From the NCBI RefSeq assembly GCF_947498095.1, contig NZ_CANMJE010000002.1, positions 248,001-312,000 on the forward strand: a stretch of DNA of 64,000 nucleotides, written 5' to 3'. The translations under genes were made by a program, and so were the position numbers. The notes beneath the pieces were generated by a model, which saw only the letters and a program-made list of their open reading frames with translations, did not search any database and had not been told where the DNA came from. Each line of letters begins with the position of its first letter. Positions within the stretch are counted from its first letter, which is position 1. Shown here piece by piece: positions 1 through 7,979 of this stretch. The stretch is from an uncultured Shimia sp. (GTDB taxonomy: Bacteria > Pseudomonadota > Alphaproteobacteria > Rhodobacterales > Rhodobacteraceae).

Positions 1-342
1 GAAACTGATCCCTACACTTGGACAGGTGACAGCCCGCGTCCCCAAGCTCGCCCTGAGAGTGTTGTTGTTTCAGATCAGCAGGTTAGCGTGGAGGCCTCTG
101 GCCCGCTTGGTGTCACCATCGTGTCGCTGGGCACCCCGTCCGAGCAGGGTTTGTGGCTTAAGACGCCATTGGTTTCGACACAGACCAAGGGACGTCTGGT
201 TTACGGTGGCAAGAGCGTCGATGTTGATCTCATACCGATCGACGGAGAGGCCGGGGCCGGGTCGCGCATTTCTCTGCATGCCATGCAAGCTCTGGGCATT
301 CCGTTGACCGATCTGGCCGAGGTTGCGGTGTCAGCGCTCTAG
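1..342 (+). CDS. C-terminal end of an unidentified protein (5' truncated by window)
   Basis: The frame starting at base 1 is open to a TAG at 340-342, giving 113 residues with no start needed inside the window; a GTG at 88 is an internal codon rather than a likely start. The visible part has a low-complexity Pro/Ser/Val stretch, then a compact domain with the motifs LWLKTPLVS, GRLVYGGKSV, LIPIDG and GSRISLHAMQALG. It resembles short Rhodobacteraceae proteins usually named D-galactarate dehydratase by automated annotation, but nothing seen here supports that enzyme activity. The last 12 bases overlap the convergent AlkD-like gene. Function unknown. Confidence 0.55.
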   Translation, partial: ETDPYTWTGDSPRPQARPESVVVSDQQVSVEASGPLGVTIVSLGTPSEQGLWLKTPLVSTQTKGRLVYGGKSVDVDLIPIDGEAGAGSRISLHAMQALGIPLTDLAEVAVSAL

Positions 343-1026
343 GCCGAGTTTTGCAAAGTGCTTCGTGGCCTCTTTCTGGGCAAAGGGCTTCATCCGGTCG
401 CCGTATTGCTTGAGAAACGCGATGACGCGCGGTCCGTCATGCTTCGACAACTCACGCAACCACCAAGCCACAGCTTTCTGAATGAACCACTCGGGATCAT
501 CGACATAGCCCGCCGCCCAGCCCAGAACCCTGTCTCGTATTTCCAAATCCAAAGGTTTGGGATGGTTTTGCTTGGTCCAGGGCAGGGTGGTCACGAGGGC
601 CGCCCGCCGTGTCCACATATGGTCTGACGTCGTCCACGCCTCAACGGCGTCCACACGGGAAGGGTCCGCAATCAGACGTTTTTGGCCAGCAGTACAGGCG
701 TGATCGGCAATCGCCCAGCTGTCAAACTGAGGCACCCAGGATTGGATGAGTGCCCAAACCTCGTCGTCGGGACGAATGCGGGCTTGGGTTAGCAACTTTC
801 CGGCCGCAATGCGGGCCTCAAAGATGTCTGTCTTCCACAACTCGTCAGCCAATGTGACTCGTTCAGGGACGCTCAGCGCGTTCCGCCAGGTTTTGGTCAG
901 GTCATTGATGTCCGGGTTTGGTACACCGATGACCGGGCGCGTCTGTTTGTGGTAATTGGCCTTTTGATCGGAACGACCCGGCTCCGCAGCGGCGCGAAGT
1001 TGGGCAAGGGCGTCTTCCAGTGTCAT
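331..1026 (-). CDS. AlkD-like DNA alkylation repair protein
   Basis: This is a 231-residue all-helical protein of the AlkD/HEAT-like-repeat glycosylase type, which removes bulky or cationic alkylated bases without flipping them. Visible hallmarks are the N-terminal half with TKTWRNALSVPERVTLADELW, the central segment ending CTAGQKRLI, and the later WTTSDHMWTRRAALVTTLPW block, where tryptophans and charged residues line the DNA-binding groove in the family. The ATG at 1024-1026 is chosen over an in-frame start 12 codons upstream because the shorter form matches the usual family length. It sits alone, 86 bases downstream of glmS on the same strand, and its 3' end overlaps the convergent gene at the window edge. 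Recognition is from fold and motifs; substrate is inference. Confidence 0.8.
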   Translation of the reverse strand: MTLEDALAQLRAAAEPGRSDQKANYHKQTRPVIGVPNPDINDLTKTWRNALSVPERVTLADELWKTDIFEARIAAGKLLTQARIRPDDEVWALIQSWVPQFDSWAIADHACTAGQKRLIADPSRVDAVEAWTTSDHMWTRRAALVTTLPWTKQNHPKPLDLEIRDRVLGWAAGYVDDPEWFIQKAVAWWLRELSKHDGPRVIAFLKQYGDRMKPFAQKEATKHFAKLGLER

Positions 1027-1112
1027 GTGTATGGTCCACTTGAGTTCTGTGCCGAAGACCAATGCAGCGCGCGGGTGATCCGGTGCTTGATAGCATCGCC
1101 TGTCTGGGTGAA

Positions 1113-2936
1113 TTACTCAACCGTTACGGATTTCGCCAGATTGCGTGGTTGATCGACATCCGTGCCTTTCGCAACGGCCGTATGATAGGCCAAAAGCTGA
1201 GCGGGGATCGCGTATAGGATCGGGCTCAGAACCGGATCAATGGACGGCATCACCACCTTGTCCCAGACGCCTTCGCTGCCCTCAGAAGCCCCTTCGGAAT
1301 CCGTGATCAATAGAACTTTGCCATTGCGGGCCATCACTTCTTGCATGTTGCTGACAGTCTTGTCGAACAGGCTGTCACGCGGGGCGAGCACGACGACAGG
1401 CACATGCTTGTCGATCAAGGCAATGGGGCCGTGTTTTAGTTCTCCAGACGCATAAGCTTCGGCGTGTATATAGCTGATCTCTTTTAGTTTTAAAGCACCT
1501 TCTAAGGCGAGGGGGTACATGACGCCGCGCCCCAAAAACAGAATGTCGCGGGCTTCGGCCAGCTTGCGAGATACAGCCCTCAGCTCTCCTTCACGCTCGA
1601 GGCCTGCATTCAGAATTCCGGGCAATGTGCGCAGGGCTGACAACTTCTCCTGAACATCTTCTGGGCTCATCCTGCCGCGGTCTGTGGCGGCTTTCAGCGC
1701 CATCATCAAGAGAACAGTCAACTGGCAGGTGAACGCCTTGGTCGAGGCCACGCCAATCTCGGTTCCGGCAAGAATTGGCAACACAAGATCGCTCTCACGC
1801 GCGATGGAACTTTCCGGCACATTGACCACTGAAACGATCTGATCTGCCTTGCCTTCGCAATAGCGTAGCGCCGCCAATGTGTCTGCGGTTTCTCCGGATT
1901 GGCTGACAAAAACGGCTGCCGTACCTTTGGAAATCGGCGGCTCGCGGTAGCGGAATTCAGACGCGACATCGACCTCAACCGGGATGCCTGCAAGCTGTTC
2001 AAACCAGTATTTCGCGGTGACGCAGGCATAATAAGCTGTGCCACATGCGACCATTGTCAGGCGTTCAATCTTGGTGAAATCCAACCCCGGATTGGGCAGG
2101 AACACCGAAGCGCCGTCGTTTGCCAAATAGTGTCGAACAGCCTCGCCGATCACTGTAGGCTGTTCAGCGATCTCTTTGGCCATAAAATGTTTATGTCCGC
2201 CTTTATCAACGCGGGCCTGGTCCAGACGGATTTCGCGAATTTCACGATTGGCGATCTCACCGGATTCATTTCGAATTTCCAATGAGTTACGAGTCAGGAC
2301 GGCGCTGTCGCCCTCTTCAAGATAGGTGATGCGATCGGTGAGCGGCGCCAGTGCAATGGCGTCAGATCCGACAAACATCTCACCGTCACCGTGTCCAATG
2401 GCCAGAGGTGATCCCTTGCGCGCCGCAACAATCAGGTCCTCTTCGCCTTTGAACAGGAACGCCAGTGCAAAAGCCCCGTCCAGACGTGTCAGGGTTTGGC
2501 GAGCTGCATCTACAGGGGACAGGCCTTCGTCCATAAACCGTTGAGTCATCAGGACGACGGTCTCAGTGTCGGTTTCAGTGAGGAACTGAATACCTGCCTC
2601 GGCCAATTCAGCGCGCAGTTCCCGGAAGTTCTCGATAATGCCATTGTGGACTACGGCAACGGGACCAGCTTTGTGCGGATGGGCGTTGTCGATCGAGGGG
2701 GCGCCATGGGTGGCCCAGCGTGTGTGTCCGATGCCAGACTTGCCAAGCAAGGGATCGTGGACCAGCAAATCGCTGAGATTCACCAGTTTGCCAACCGCGC
2801 GGCGTCTGTCGAGCGCGCCTTTGTAGACCGTGGCGATCCCGGCGCTGTCATAGCCGCGATACTCAAGCCTTTTTAGCGCTTCAACAAGGATTGGCGCTGC
2901 TTCGTGGTTTCCGAGGACCCCTACAATACCGCACAT
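1113..2936 (-). CDS. glmS: glutamine--fructose-6-phosphate aminotransferase (isomerizing)
   Basis: GlmS makes glucosamine-6-phosphate from fructose-6-phosphate and glutamine, the first step toward UDP-GlcNAc for peptidoglycan and lipid A. The 607-residue protein begins MCGIVGVLG, exposing the catalytic Cys2 of the Ntn-type glutaminase domain (about 1-220), with the TRWATHGAPS and HNGIIENF substrate motifs. Two SIS sugar-isomerase domains follow (about 285-425 and 455-595), with SQSGETADTLAALR and the C-terminal DQPRNLAKSVTVE, which is nearly invariant. Its ATG shares one base with the glmU stop (TAATG at 2934-2938), so the pair is a translationally coupled glmU-glmS operon. Full length, no anomalies. 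No glmS ribozyme is visible, and there is no room for one between the genes. Confidence 0.97.
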   Translation of the reverse strand: MCGIVGVLGNHEAAPILVEALKRLEYRGYDSAGIATVYKGALDRRRAVGKLVNLSDLLVHDPLLGKSGIGHTRWATHGAPSIDNAHPHKAGPVAVVHNGIIENFRELRAELAEAGIQFLTETDTETVVLMTQRFMDEGLSPVDAARQTLTRLDGAFALAFLFKGEEDLIVAARKGSPLAIGHGDGEMFVGSDAIALAPLTDRITYLEEGDSAVLTRNSLEIRNESGEIANREIREIRLDQARVDKGGHKHFMAKEIAEQPTVIGEAVRHYLANDGASVFLPNPGLDFTKIERLTMVACGTAYYACVTAKYWFEQLAGIPVEVDVASEFRYREPPISKGTAAVFVSQSGETADTLAALRYCEGKADQIVSVVNVPESSIARESDLVLPILAGTEIGVASTKAFTCQLTVLLMMALKAATDRGRMSPEDVQEKLSALRTLPGILNAGLEREGELRAVSRKLAEARDILFLGRGVMYPLALEGALKLKEISYIHAEAYASGELKHGPIALIDKHVPVVVLAPRDSLFDKTVSNMQEVMARNGKVLLITDSEGASEGSEGVWDKVVMPSIDPVLSPILYAIPAQLLAYHTAVAKGTDVDQPRNLAKSVTVE

Positions 2937-4291
2937 TATTTTGCCTCCTGATAACGGTTTTTCTTTTTCATTTTTAATAATTCGAACAATTTGCTAGCTA
3001 GGCCGAGTTTATTGACCTGCGCGGCGCGTGCTATGGCCAAAGCATTGGCGTCGACGTCTTTGGTGATCACAGAGCCGCTGCCCGTCATGGCGTTATTGCC
3101 CACCGAAACGGGCGCGACTAGCATGGTGTTGGATCCGATAAACGCGTTAGCCCCAATCGTGGTTTGGTGCTTCATCACACCGTCATAGTTGCAGGTGATT
3201 GTGCCCGCGCCGATGTTTGTTGCCGCCCCCACGGTGGCATCGCCGATGTAACTCAGATGATTGACCTTGGCGCCTGTATCTAGGGCTGCGTTTTTCACTT
3301 CGACGAAATTGCCGATCCGAACGTCTTCAGCTAACTCCGCGCCGGGGCGCAGGCGGGCATAGGGGCCAACCACGGCCCCGCGTGAAACGTGGCAGCCTTC
3401 GAGGTGGCTAAACGCGCGGATATGCACGCCGCTTTCGATGGTGACATCGGGTCCGAAAAACACATTGGGTTCAATCACCGTGTCGCGACCTATCACCGTA
3501 TCAAAAGACAGCATGACTGTTTCGGGCTGTTGCAGCGTGACTCCCATGTCCATCAATTCGGTACGGGCGCGGGTCTGGAAAATCGCTTCGGCCTGGGCAA
3601 GATGTGCACGCGAGTTGATACCGAGCGTTTCGCTCTCATCACAGGCCACAGCGGTCACTGAAAGACCACGGCTGCGTGCAATGCTGACGACATCCGTGAG
3701 ATAGTATTCCTCCTGGGCATTCTCAGCCTCGATGGCGTCGATCATCTCAAATAATGCGGACTTTTCGGAAAGCATTACACCGCTATTACAGAAAGTTACT
3801 GCGCGTTCTTCATCTGAGGCATCGGCGAACTCAACAATAGCGTCGAGCTGATCTCCATTCATGATCAGGCGTCCATACTTGCCCGGATCTGCGGCCTCGA
3901 ACCCCAACACCACGACGGCATGATCTGCCCGCGCCGCAACCATGTTCTGTAGCGTTTCGGCGCGCACAAATGGGGTGTCGCCGAACAACACAATGACATC
4001 GCCTTGGAACCCAGCCAAGGCCTCCCGCGCTGCGTCGACAGCGTGGGCGGTCCCCTTTTGCTCGGCCTGCTCAACCACCTCGACGTCGGGGGCGTAGTCG
4101 GCAACAGCCGCCTGAACATCGACAAGGCCGTGGCCTGCGACAACGATGGTCCGAGATGGCTCCAGCGCCTCTGCCGAGCGCATGGCGTGCACCAGCATTG
4201 GCGCGCCAGCAATCTGGTGCAGAACCTTGGGCTGGTCCGAATTCATCCGGGTGCCTTTGCCTGCGGCGAGGATGACGAGGGCTGTGCTCAT
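2936..4291 (-). CDS. glmU: bifunctional UDP-GlcNAc pyrophosphorylase / glucosamine-1-phosphate acetyltransferase
   Basis: GlmU acetylates glucosamine-1-phosphate and then couples it to UTP, giving UDP-GlcNAc in the cytoplasm. The 451-residue sequence starts with the nucleotidyltransferase signature LAAGKGTRM followed by a Lys (QPKVLH), and carries LFGDTPFV near residue 100. The C-terminal half is a left-handed beta helix of hexapeptide repeats, with RPGAEL, VGNFVEVKN-type turns and the acetyltransferase segment YIGDATVGAATNIGAGTITCNYDG (split here only for description). Length is typical. It is the first gene of the glmU-glmS operon, transcribed away from gph with 130 bases between the divergent starts; that gap must contain promoters for both, but no convincing -35/-10 pair stood out. 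Confidence 0.96.
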   Translation of the reverse strand: MSTALVILAAGKGTRMNSDQPKVLHQIAGAPMLVHAMRSAEALEPSRTIVVAGHGLVDVQAAVADYAPDVEVVEQAEQKGTAHAVDAAREALAGFQGDVIVLFGDTPFVRAETLQNMVAARADHAVVVLGFEAADPGKYGRLIMNGDQLDAIVEFADASDEERAVTFCNSGVMLSEKSALFEMIDAIEAENAQEEYYLTDVVSIARSRGLSVTAVACDESETLGINSRAHLAQAEAIFQTRARTELMDMGVTLQQPETVMLSFDTVIGRDTVIEPNVFFGPDVTIESGVHIRAFSHLEGCHVSRGAVVGPYARLRPGAELAEDVRIGNFVEVKNAALDTGAKVNHLSYIGDATVGAATNIGAGTITCNYDGVMKHQTTIGANAFIGSNTMLVAPVSVGNNAMTGSGSVITKDVDANALAIARAAQVNKLGLASKLFELLKMKKKNRYQEAK

Positions 4292-4421
4292 GTGTTTTCT
4301 CTTTGTATTTCAGCTGCGTCCGTTTTATCCGTTCACACTATCGGCGCAAGGCCGGAGCCCATCAAAAGGCGTTACGGCGTGTAACAGCGATGGGCGGAAA
4401 TGTGCCATTCAAGGGGGCAAA

Positions 4422-5093
4422 ATGCGAACGGTTGTCTTTGATCTTGATGGAACTCTTGCCGATACCAGCCGTGATTTGCTGGCTGCAGCCAATGCCTGTT
4501 TTCGCGAAATGGGCGAGGGCGATGTGCTGCTGGCTGAGACGGATGCTGGCACGGCTTTGCGCGGTGGCAAGGCGATGCTGACGCTTGGATTAACCCGGTT
4601 GGGACGCATGGATCAGACATTGGTCGAGCAGTATTATCCCATGTTGTTAGAAGCTTATGGCGCCGCGCTGGACCATCATACAGTCATGTATCCCGGAGCG
4701 ATGGAGGCTGTCGCGACCCTGAGTGCACAGGGCTATGGTGTGGGTATCTGCACCAACAAACCCGAAGCGCTTGCCGAGGCGCTCATGGTATCGCTGGGGG
4801 TGCGGGATGCCTTTGGTGCATTGATCGGCGCCGATACATTGCCTGTTCGAAAGCCAGACCCTGAGCCTTTGTTTGAAACGGCCCGGCGGTTGGGGGGTGA
4901 TCCAGAAAAAACGGTTCTGATTGGTGACAGCACAACGGATCGCGAAACCGCGCGCAATGCTGGCGTACCTTCGGTTTTGGTGACCTTTGGCCCCAGTGGT
5001 GAAGATATGGCCGCACTTAAGCCAGAAGCTTTGCTGCATGACTATGCAGACCTGCCAGCGGTGGTTCAGGCGCTGATCGGGCGCAACAACTGA
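4422..5093 (+). CDS. gph: HAD-superfamily phosphoglycolate phosphatase-like hydrolase
   Basis: This 223-residue HAD hydrolase has all four motifs: the DLDGTLAD nucleophile motif with Asp7 and Asp9, a Thr/Ser motif II (ICTNKP), the Lys of motif III (VRKPDPEP), and the acidic motif IV LIGDSTTDRETA. The cap domain between motifs I and II and the overall length fit the Gph group, which removes phosphoglycolate formed by DNA repair or oxygenase reactions. The frame is open upstream to 4146, but ATG 4422 is preceded by AAGGGGG at the right distance and gives the normal N-terminus. It is divergent from glmU, and its last 28 bases overlap the end of the convergent MmgE/PrpD gene. Exact substrate is uncertain among HAD phosphatases. 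Confidence 0.85.
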   Translation: MRTVVFDLDGTLADTSRDLLAAANACFREMGEGDVLLAETDAGTALRGGKAMLTLGLTRLGRMDQTLVEQYYPMLLEAYGAALDHHTVMYPGAMEAVATLSAQGYGVGICTNKPEALAEALMVSLGVRDAFGALIGADTLPVRKPDPEPLFETARRLGGDPEKTVLIGDSTTDRETARNAGVPSVLVTFGPSGEDMAALKPEALLHDYADLPAVVQALIGRNN

Positions 5094-6376
5094 TCGCTCA
5101 AAGCTGACAACGGAGTGTCGACAAGGGACGCCAGTGCGTCCTCAATAGCGTCAGCATGCGATTTTCCTAAAACAGGTTCGGCCATTTTGCGGAATTTGCC
5201 GCGCAACTCGGCTTCGGATGGTGGTGCAGTGTGATCCCACCGTGGTTCGATCCAGTTTCCTTCCAGCTTTGTGCCGTCGGTCAGGATCAGTGTGACACGT
5301 GCAAAACGCTTGGCTGGAAAGTTTTGGTTGGCGTGGTCGTCCTCGATCATTTCCATCGCGTCAGACAGGCGCAGGACATCCGGATCGTTCAGCGCGTCGT
5401 CAACAAGATGCTCCGGCGCCACATCGCCGTGTTTAAGCGCGACGGCCACAGGAAAAGACGTCGAATACTGCGCGGCGTCGCCCTCGGCCGGGCGCTTCAT
5501 GGCAAGACGCACGGATTCGTGAAATGTATGAACCTCAATTTTCGCTATATCTGAATGGTTTACGTCATTTTTACGCTGCAAGTTCAGGGCGCCTTCGATC
5601 GGGGCTTGGGCCCAGCGACAGACGGGATAGGGTTTGTAGTATTGTTCAAGCCCGTACCAGCGGGCACCGAGATTGGCCCAGAATTCGGGTGCTTCCTCTA
5701 CGGTGATGGCGGGCGCGCCGCTGAATCCTTTGGCCGCAAGGCGCACGGCGGAGACCCCGCACATGCTGCCCCAACCGGCACCGTCCTTTAGCATTGTGGG
5801 GTGGTCGATGCACCGCATCATCTGGCTGCGGGGGCCGTGGTATTCGGCGATTCCGAGGGCGTGGCGGGTGGCCTCACGGTTCAAACCCATCAGGCGCGCG
5901 CCGGCTGCTGCGGCCACGACCGCGCCCCAACTGCCCGAGGTGTGGTAGTCGGGACAGGTGCCGTGTTGGGCAATGCTAACCCGGGCGCCGAATTCGTAAC
6001 CCATTGCAATCGTTTCTAAAAATGACTTTCCTGAGGTGTTCTCAGCGTGTCCGATCATGAGGGTAGCGGGGAAAAGGGGGGCGCCGATGTGGCCTTTGGC
6101 GGGGTTGAATCCGTCGTGTCCATCGATGGAGTCGATGGTGATGCCCGCCGCCAAAGCAGCCCCAGAGGCCGAGGCAGAGCGCCCGTCGAACAGCATCGGG
6201 ATGGGGCCTCCAAATTCCTCGTGGGCAAGCTCGCGTGTGTTGGCAGAAGACCTTGTTTTTATGCCCGCGGCAGCGATCCCGATCAGGTCGAGGAGGGCGA
6301 GTTCGGTCTGTTTCTGCAACGCCGGATCAAGGTCTTCCCAGGTCATGGCATGAATGAAATCAATCGGGTTTGTCAT
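5066..6376 (-). CDS. MmgE/PrpD family protein
   Basis: The 436-residue protein belongs to the MmgE/PrpD superfamily, whose characterised members include 2-methylcitrate dehydratase, immune-responsive gene 1/cis-aconitate decarboxylase and related lyases. Family marks visible are the helical N-terminus with LALLDLIGIAAAG, the segment SIDGHDGFNPAKGHIGAPL (usual D-x-H-D/H-P-G region), a Gly/Ala-rich SGSWGAVVAAAAGARLMGL motif, and KPYPVCRWAQAP. There are no neighbouring prpB/prpC/acnM genes, so propionate catabolism is not supported; a lyase acting on another tricarboxylate-like acid is possible. It is divergent from the DegT-type aminotransferase (137 bases apart), an arrangement that often signals shared control, and ends inside gph's last codons. 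Confidence 0.82.
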   Translation of the reverse strand: MTNPIDFIHAMTWEDLDPALQKQTELALLDLIGIAAAGIKTRSSANTRELAHEEFGGPIPMLFDGRSASASGAALAAGITIDSIDGHDGFNPAKGHIGAPLFPATLMIGHAENTSGKSFLETIAMGYEFGARVSIAQHGTCPDYHTSGSWGAVVAAAAGARLMGLNREATRHALGIAEYHGPRSQMMRCIDHPTMLKDGAGWGSMCGVSAVRLAAKGFSGAPAITVEEAPEFWANLGARWYGLEQYYKPYPVCRWAQAPIEGALNLQRKNDVNHSDIAKIEVHTFHESVRLAMKRPAEGDAAQYSTSFPVAVALKHGDVAPEHLVDDALNDPDVLRLSDAMEMIEDDHANQNFPAKRFARVTLILTDGTKLEGNWIEPRWDHTAPPSEAELRGKFRKMAEPVLGKSHADAIEDALASLVDTPLSALSDQLLRPISA

Positions 6377-6441
6377 GGGCTTCTCCTTGTCCCAAGCCTA
6401 ACAAGGGCAAAGGGGCCGTGCGGTCTGTTCGCGACATTTTA

Positions 6442-6476
6442 GGCCAGTTCTATGGGCCAAACGGGCAAAACTGGCC
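6442..6476. promoter_or_regulatory. inverted repeat between the divergent PrpD-like and DegT-like genes
   Basis: GGCCAGTT at 6442-6449 and its exact reverse complement AACTGGCC at 6469-6476 flank a 19-base centre, lying in the 137-base gap between two divergent starts. The layout suggests an operator for a dimeric regulator controlling one or both genes. No regulator gene is adjacent, so the identity of the protein is unknown. Confidence 0.35.
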
Positions 6477-6513
6477 GTTGACGAGGCGCGGTAAGCCAGA
6501 CAAAGCTGCGCCC

Positions 6514-7707
6514 ATGACAGACAGATTCACAGGCAGTTTCACCCAGCAGGAAGCCATCCCCGAAGAGGGGATCACCGCCGCGCTGGAAGTTCTGAACTCA
6601 GGGCGGTTGCACCGCTATAATGTTGCCGAAGGCGAAGCGGGCGAAGTTGCGCTGCTAGAGCAGGATTTTGCCGCCCAAATGGGGGCAAAATACTGTCTGG
6701 CGGTTGCCTCGGGCGGTTATGCTCTGGCCACGGCCCTGCGCGCGTTAGATGTGAAACCCGGCGACAAGGTGCTGACCAATGCCTTTACGCTGGCTCCGGT
6801 GCCGGGCGCAATTGCCAGTGTGGGCGCGGTTCCGGTCTTTGTTGGGGTCACCGAAGACTTGGTGATCGACCTTGAAGATCTGGCGGCCAAAGCGGATCAG
6901 GCCGATGTGTTGATGCTGAGCCATATGCGCGGGCATCTGTGCGATATGGACCGGCTGGTTGAGATTTGTGACGCGCAAGGGCTAAAAGTCATTGAGGATT
7001 GTGCCCATACCATGGGCGCGCGCTGGAGCGGAGTTCTGTCCGGACGGCAGGGCGTAATGGCCGCCTATTCGACCCAGACCTACAAACATGTGAACTCGGG
7101 CGAGGGCGGTTTGCTGATCTCGGATGATGACGCGCTGATGGCGCGGGCGATTATGCTGTCGGGGTCCTACATGCTCTATGAACGGCATCTCGCGCGGCCT
7201 CCGGTCGAGGCATTTGAGGACGTGAAATACGTCACCCCCAATATTTCCGGGCGCATGGACCATCTGCGGGCAGCGATCCTGAGGCCGCAACTGCGTGATC
7301 TGGACACCCAATGCGCACGTTGGAATGATCGCTACCGCGTTGTCGAAGACGGATTGCGGGGCACGCCGGGGCTGACCGTTGTCGAACGCCCTGACCAAGA
7401 GAGTTATGTCGGCTCGTCCATCCAGTTCCTGTTGCTTGATTGGAGCGAAGACAAGGTGAACGATGTGATCCACCGCTGTCTGGCACGCGGGGTTGAATTG
7501 AAGTGGTTTGGGGGGGCGGAACCTGCCGGGTTCACCTCGCGCTATGATTCGTGGCTCTATGCCCCATCCGAGCCCATGCCCGCCAGTGACCGGGTTCTGA
7601 AGGGCATTGTCGACATGCGGCTGCCATTAACCTTTTCGCTGGAAGACTGCGCGTTGATTGCGCGGATCATCCGAGCCGAGGTCAGCGCCGTCTGGCAGGG
7701 TGCGTAA
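6514..7707 (+). CDS. DegT/DnrJ/EryC1/StrS-family PLP-dependent aminotransferase
   Basis: This is a 397-residue fold-type I PLP enzyme of the DegT family, whose members transaminate sugars or related keto compounds in cell-surface and secondary metabolism. Seen are the PLP-phosphate region ASGGYALATALRAL, the segment VIEDCAHTMGA with the Asp that contacts the pyridine nitrogen, and the Schiff-base Lys in TYKHVNSGEGGLL. The open frame runs back to 6370, but ATG 6514 gives the family-like N-terminus; the ribosome site before it is weak. There are no sugar-nucleotide genes nearby, so this is not an obvious polysaccharide cluster, and a role beside the divergent MmgE/PrpD protein is inference. A hairpin terminator follows 32 bases after the stop. 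Confidence 0.82.
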   Translation: MTDRFTGSFTQQEAIPEEGITAALEVLNSGRLHRYNVAEGEAGEVALLEQDFAAQMGAKYCLAVASGGYALATALRALDVKPGDKVLTNAFTLAPVPGAIASVGAVPVFVGVTEDLVIDLEDLAAKADQADVLMLSHMRGHLCDMDRLVEICDAQGLKVIEDCAHTMGARWSGVLSGRQGVMAAYSTQTYKHVNSGEGGLLISDDDALMARAIMLSGSYMLYERHLARPPVEAFEDVKYVTPNISGRMDHLRAAILRPQLRDLDTQCARWNDRYRVVEDGLRGTPGLTVVERPDQESYVGSSIQFLLLDWSEDKVNDVIHRCLARGVELKWFGGAEPAGFTSRYDSWLYAPSEPMPASDRVLKGIVDMRLPLTFSLEDCALIARIIRAEVSAVWQGA

Positions 7708-7738
7708 CGCACCAATATCTGCTGAATTGACCGTTTTG

Positions 7739-7762
7739 TACAAAGCCCGCAGGGGCTTTGTA
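7739..7762 (+). terminator. hairpin terminator after the DegT-like aminotransferase
   Basis: ACAAAGCCC at 7740-7748 pairs perfectly with GGGCTTTGT at 7753-7761 around a GCAG loop, with one more T-A pair outside. The downstream strand continues ATCGTTTTG, a short T-rich tract, and a second hairpin (7763-7780) follows at once. It lies 32 bases after the aminotransferase stop. Confidence 0.65.
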
Positions 7763-7945
7763 TCGTTTTGTGAAAAACGAGCTCCGATGATTTTGCAAAG
7801 CCGTCTTAGAGAACGACGCGCTAGCTGGGGCATCCGTGCAAGAACAAAAGCTTTGTCTATCTCGTGAAATTAGGTCTTCGACCTGCCGTAAAAATACGGG
7901 AGCCGGGAAAATTCTTGATCGGTGATCGCAATTCGCCTAGTTATA

Positions 7946-7959
7946 TGAACAAGCGTTCA
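7946..7959. promoter_or_regulatory. palindrome upstream of the leucine catabolic genes
   Basis: TGAAC-AAGC-GTTCA is a perfect 5-base-arm inverted repeat 20 bases before the ATG of the acyl-CoA dehydrogenase gene, with wider partial symmetry (TTAT..ATAA). This form resembles operators bound by TetR-family regulators of acyl-CoA pathways. No regulator gene is adjacent; the assignment is inference. Confidence 0.35.
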
Positions 7960-7979
7960 ATAACGGGGGAGACCGAGCG

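Larger units (their letters stand above)
7708..7979. other. 272-base intergenic region with several small hairpins
   Basis: No ORF is convincing here. From left to right it holds a strong hairpin (7739-7762), a second hairpin abutting it (TCGTTTT/AAAACGA, 7763-7780), GGTC-TTC-GACC at 7873-7883, CCGTA-AAAA-TACGG at 7886-7899, and a palindrome just before the isovaleryl-CoA dehydrogenase gene. The left part is terminator-like; the right part should contain the promoter of the leucine catabolic genes. Confidence 0.5.

Noticed and set aside
4146-4421. 92-codon upstream extension of gph
   Set aside because: The ATG at 4422 has AAGGGGG and the normal HAD N-terminus; the extension overlaps glmU on the other strand.
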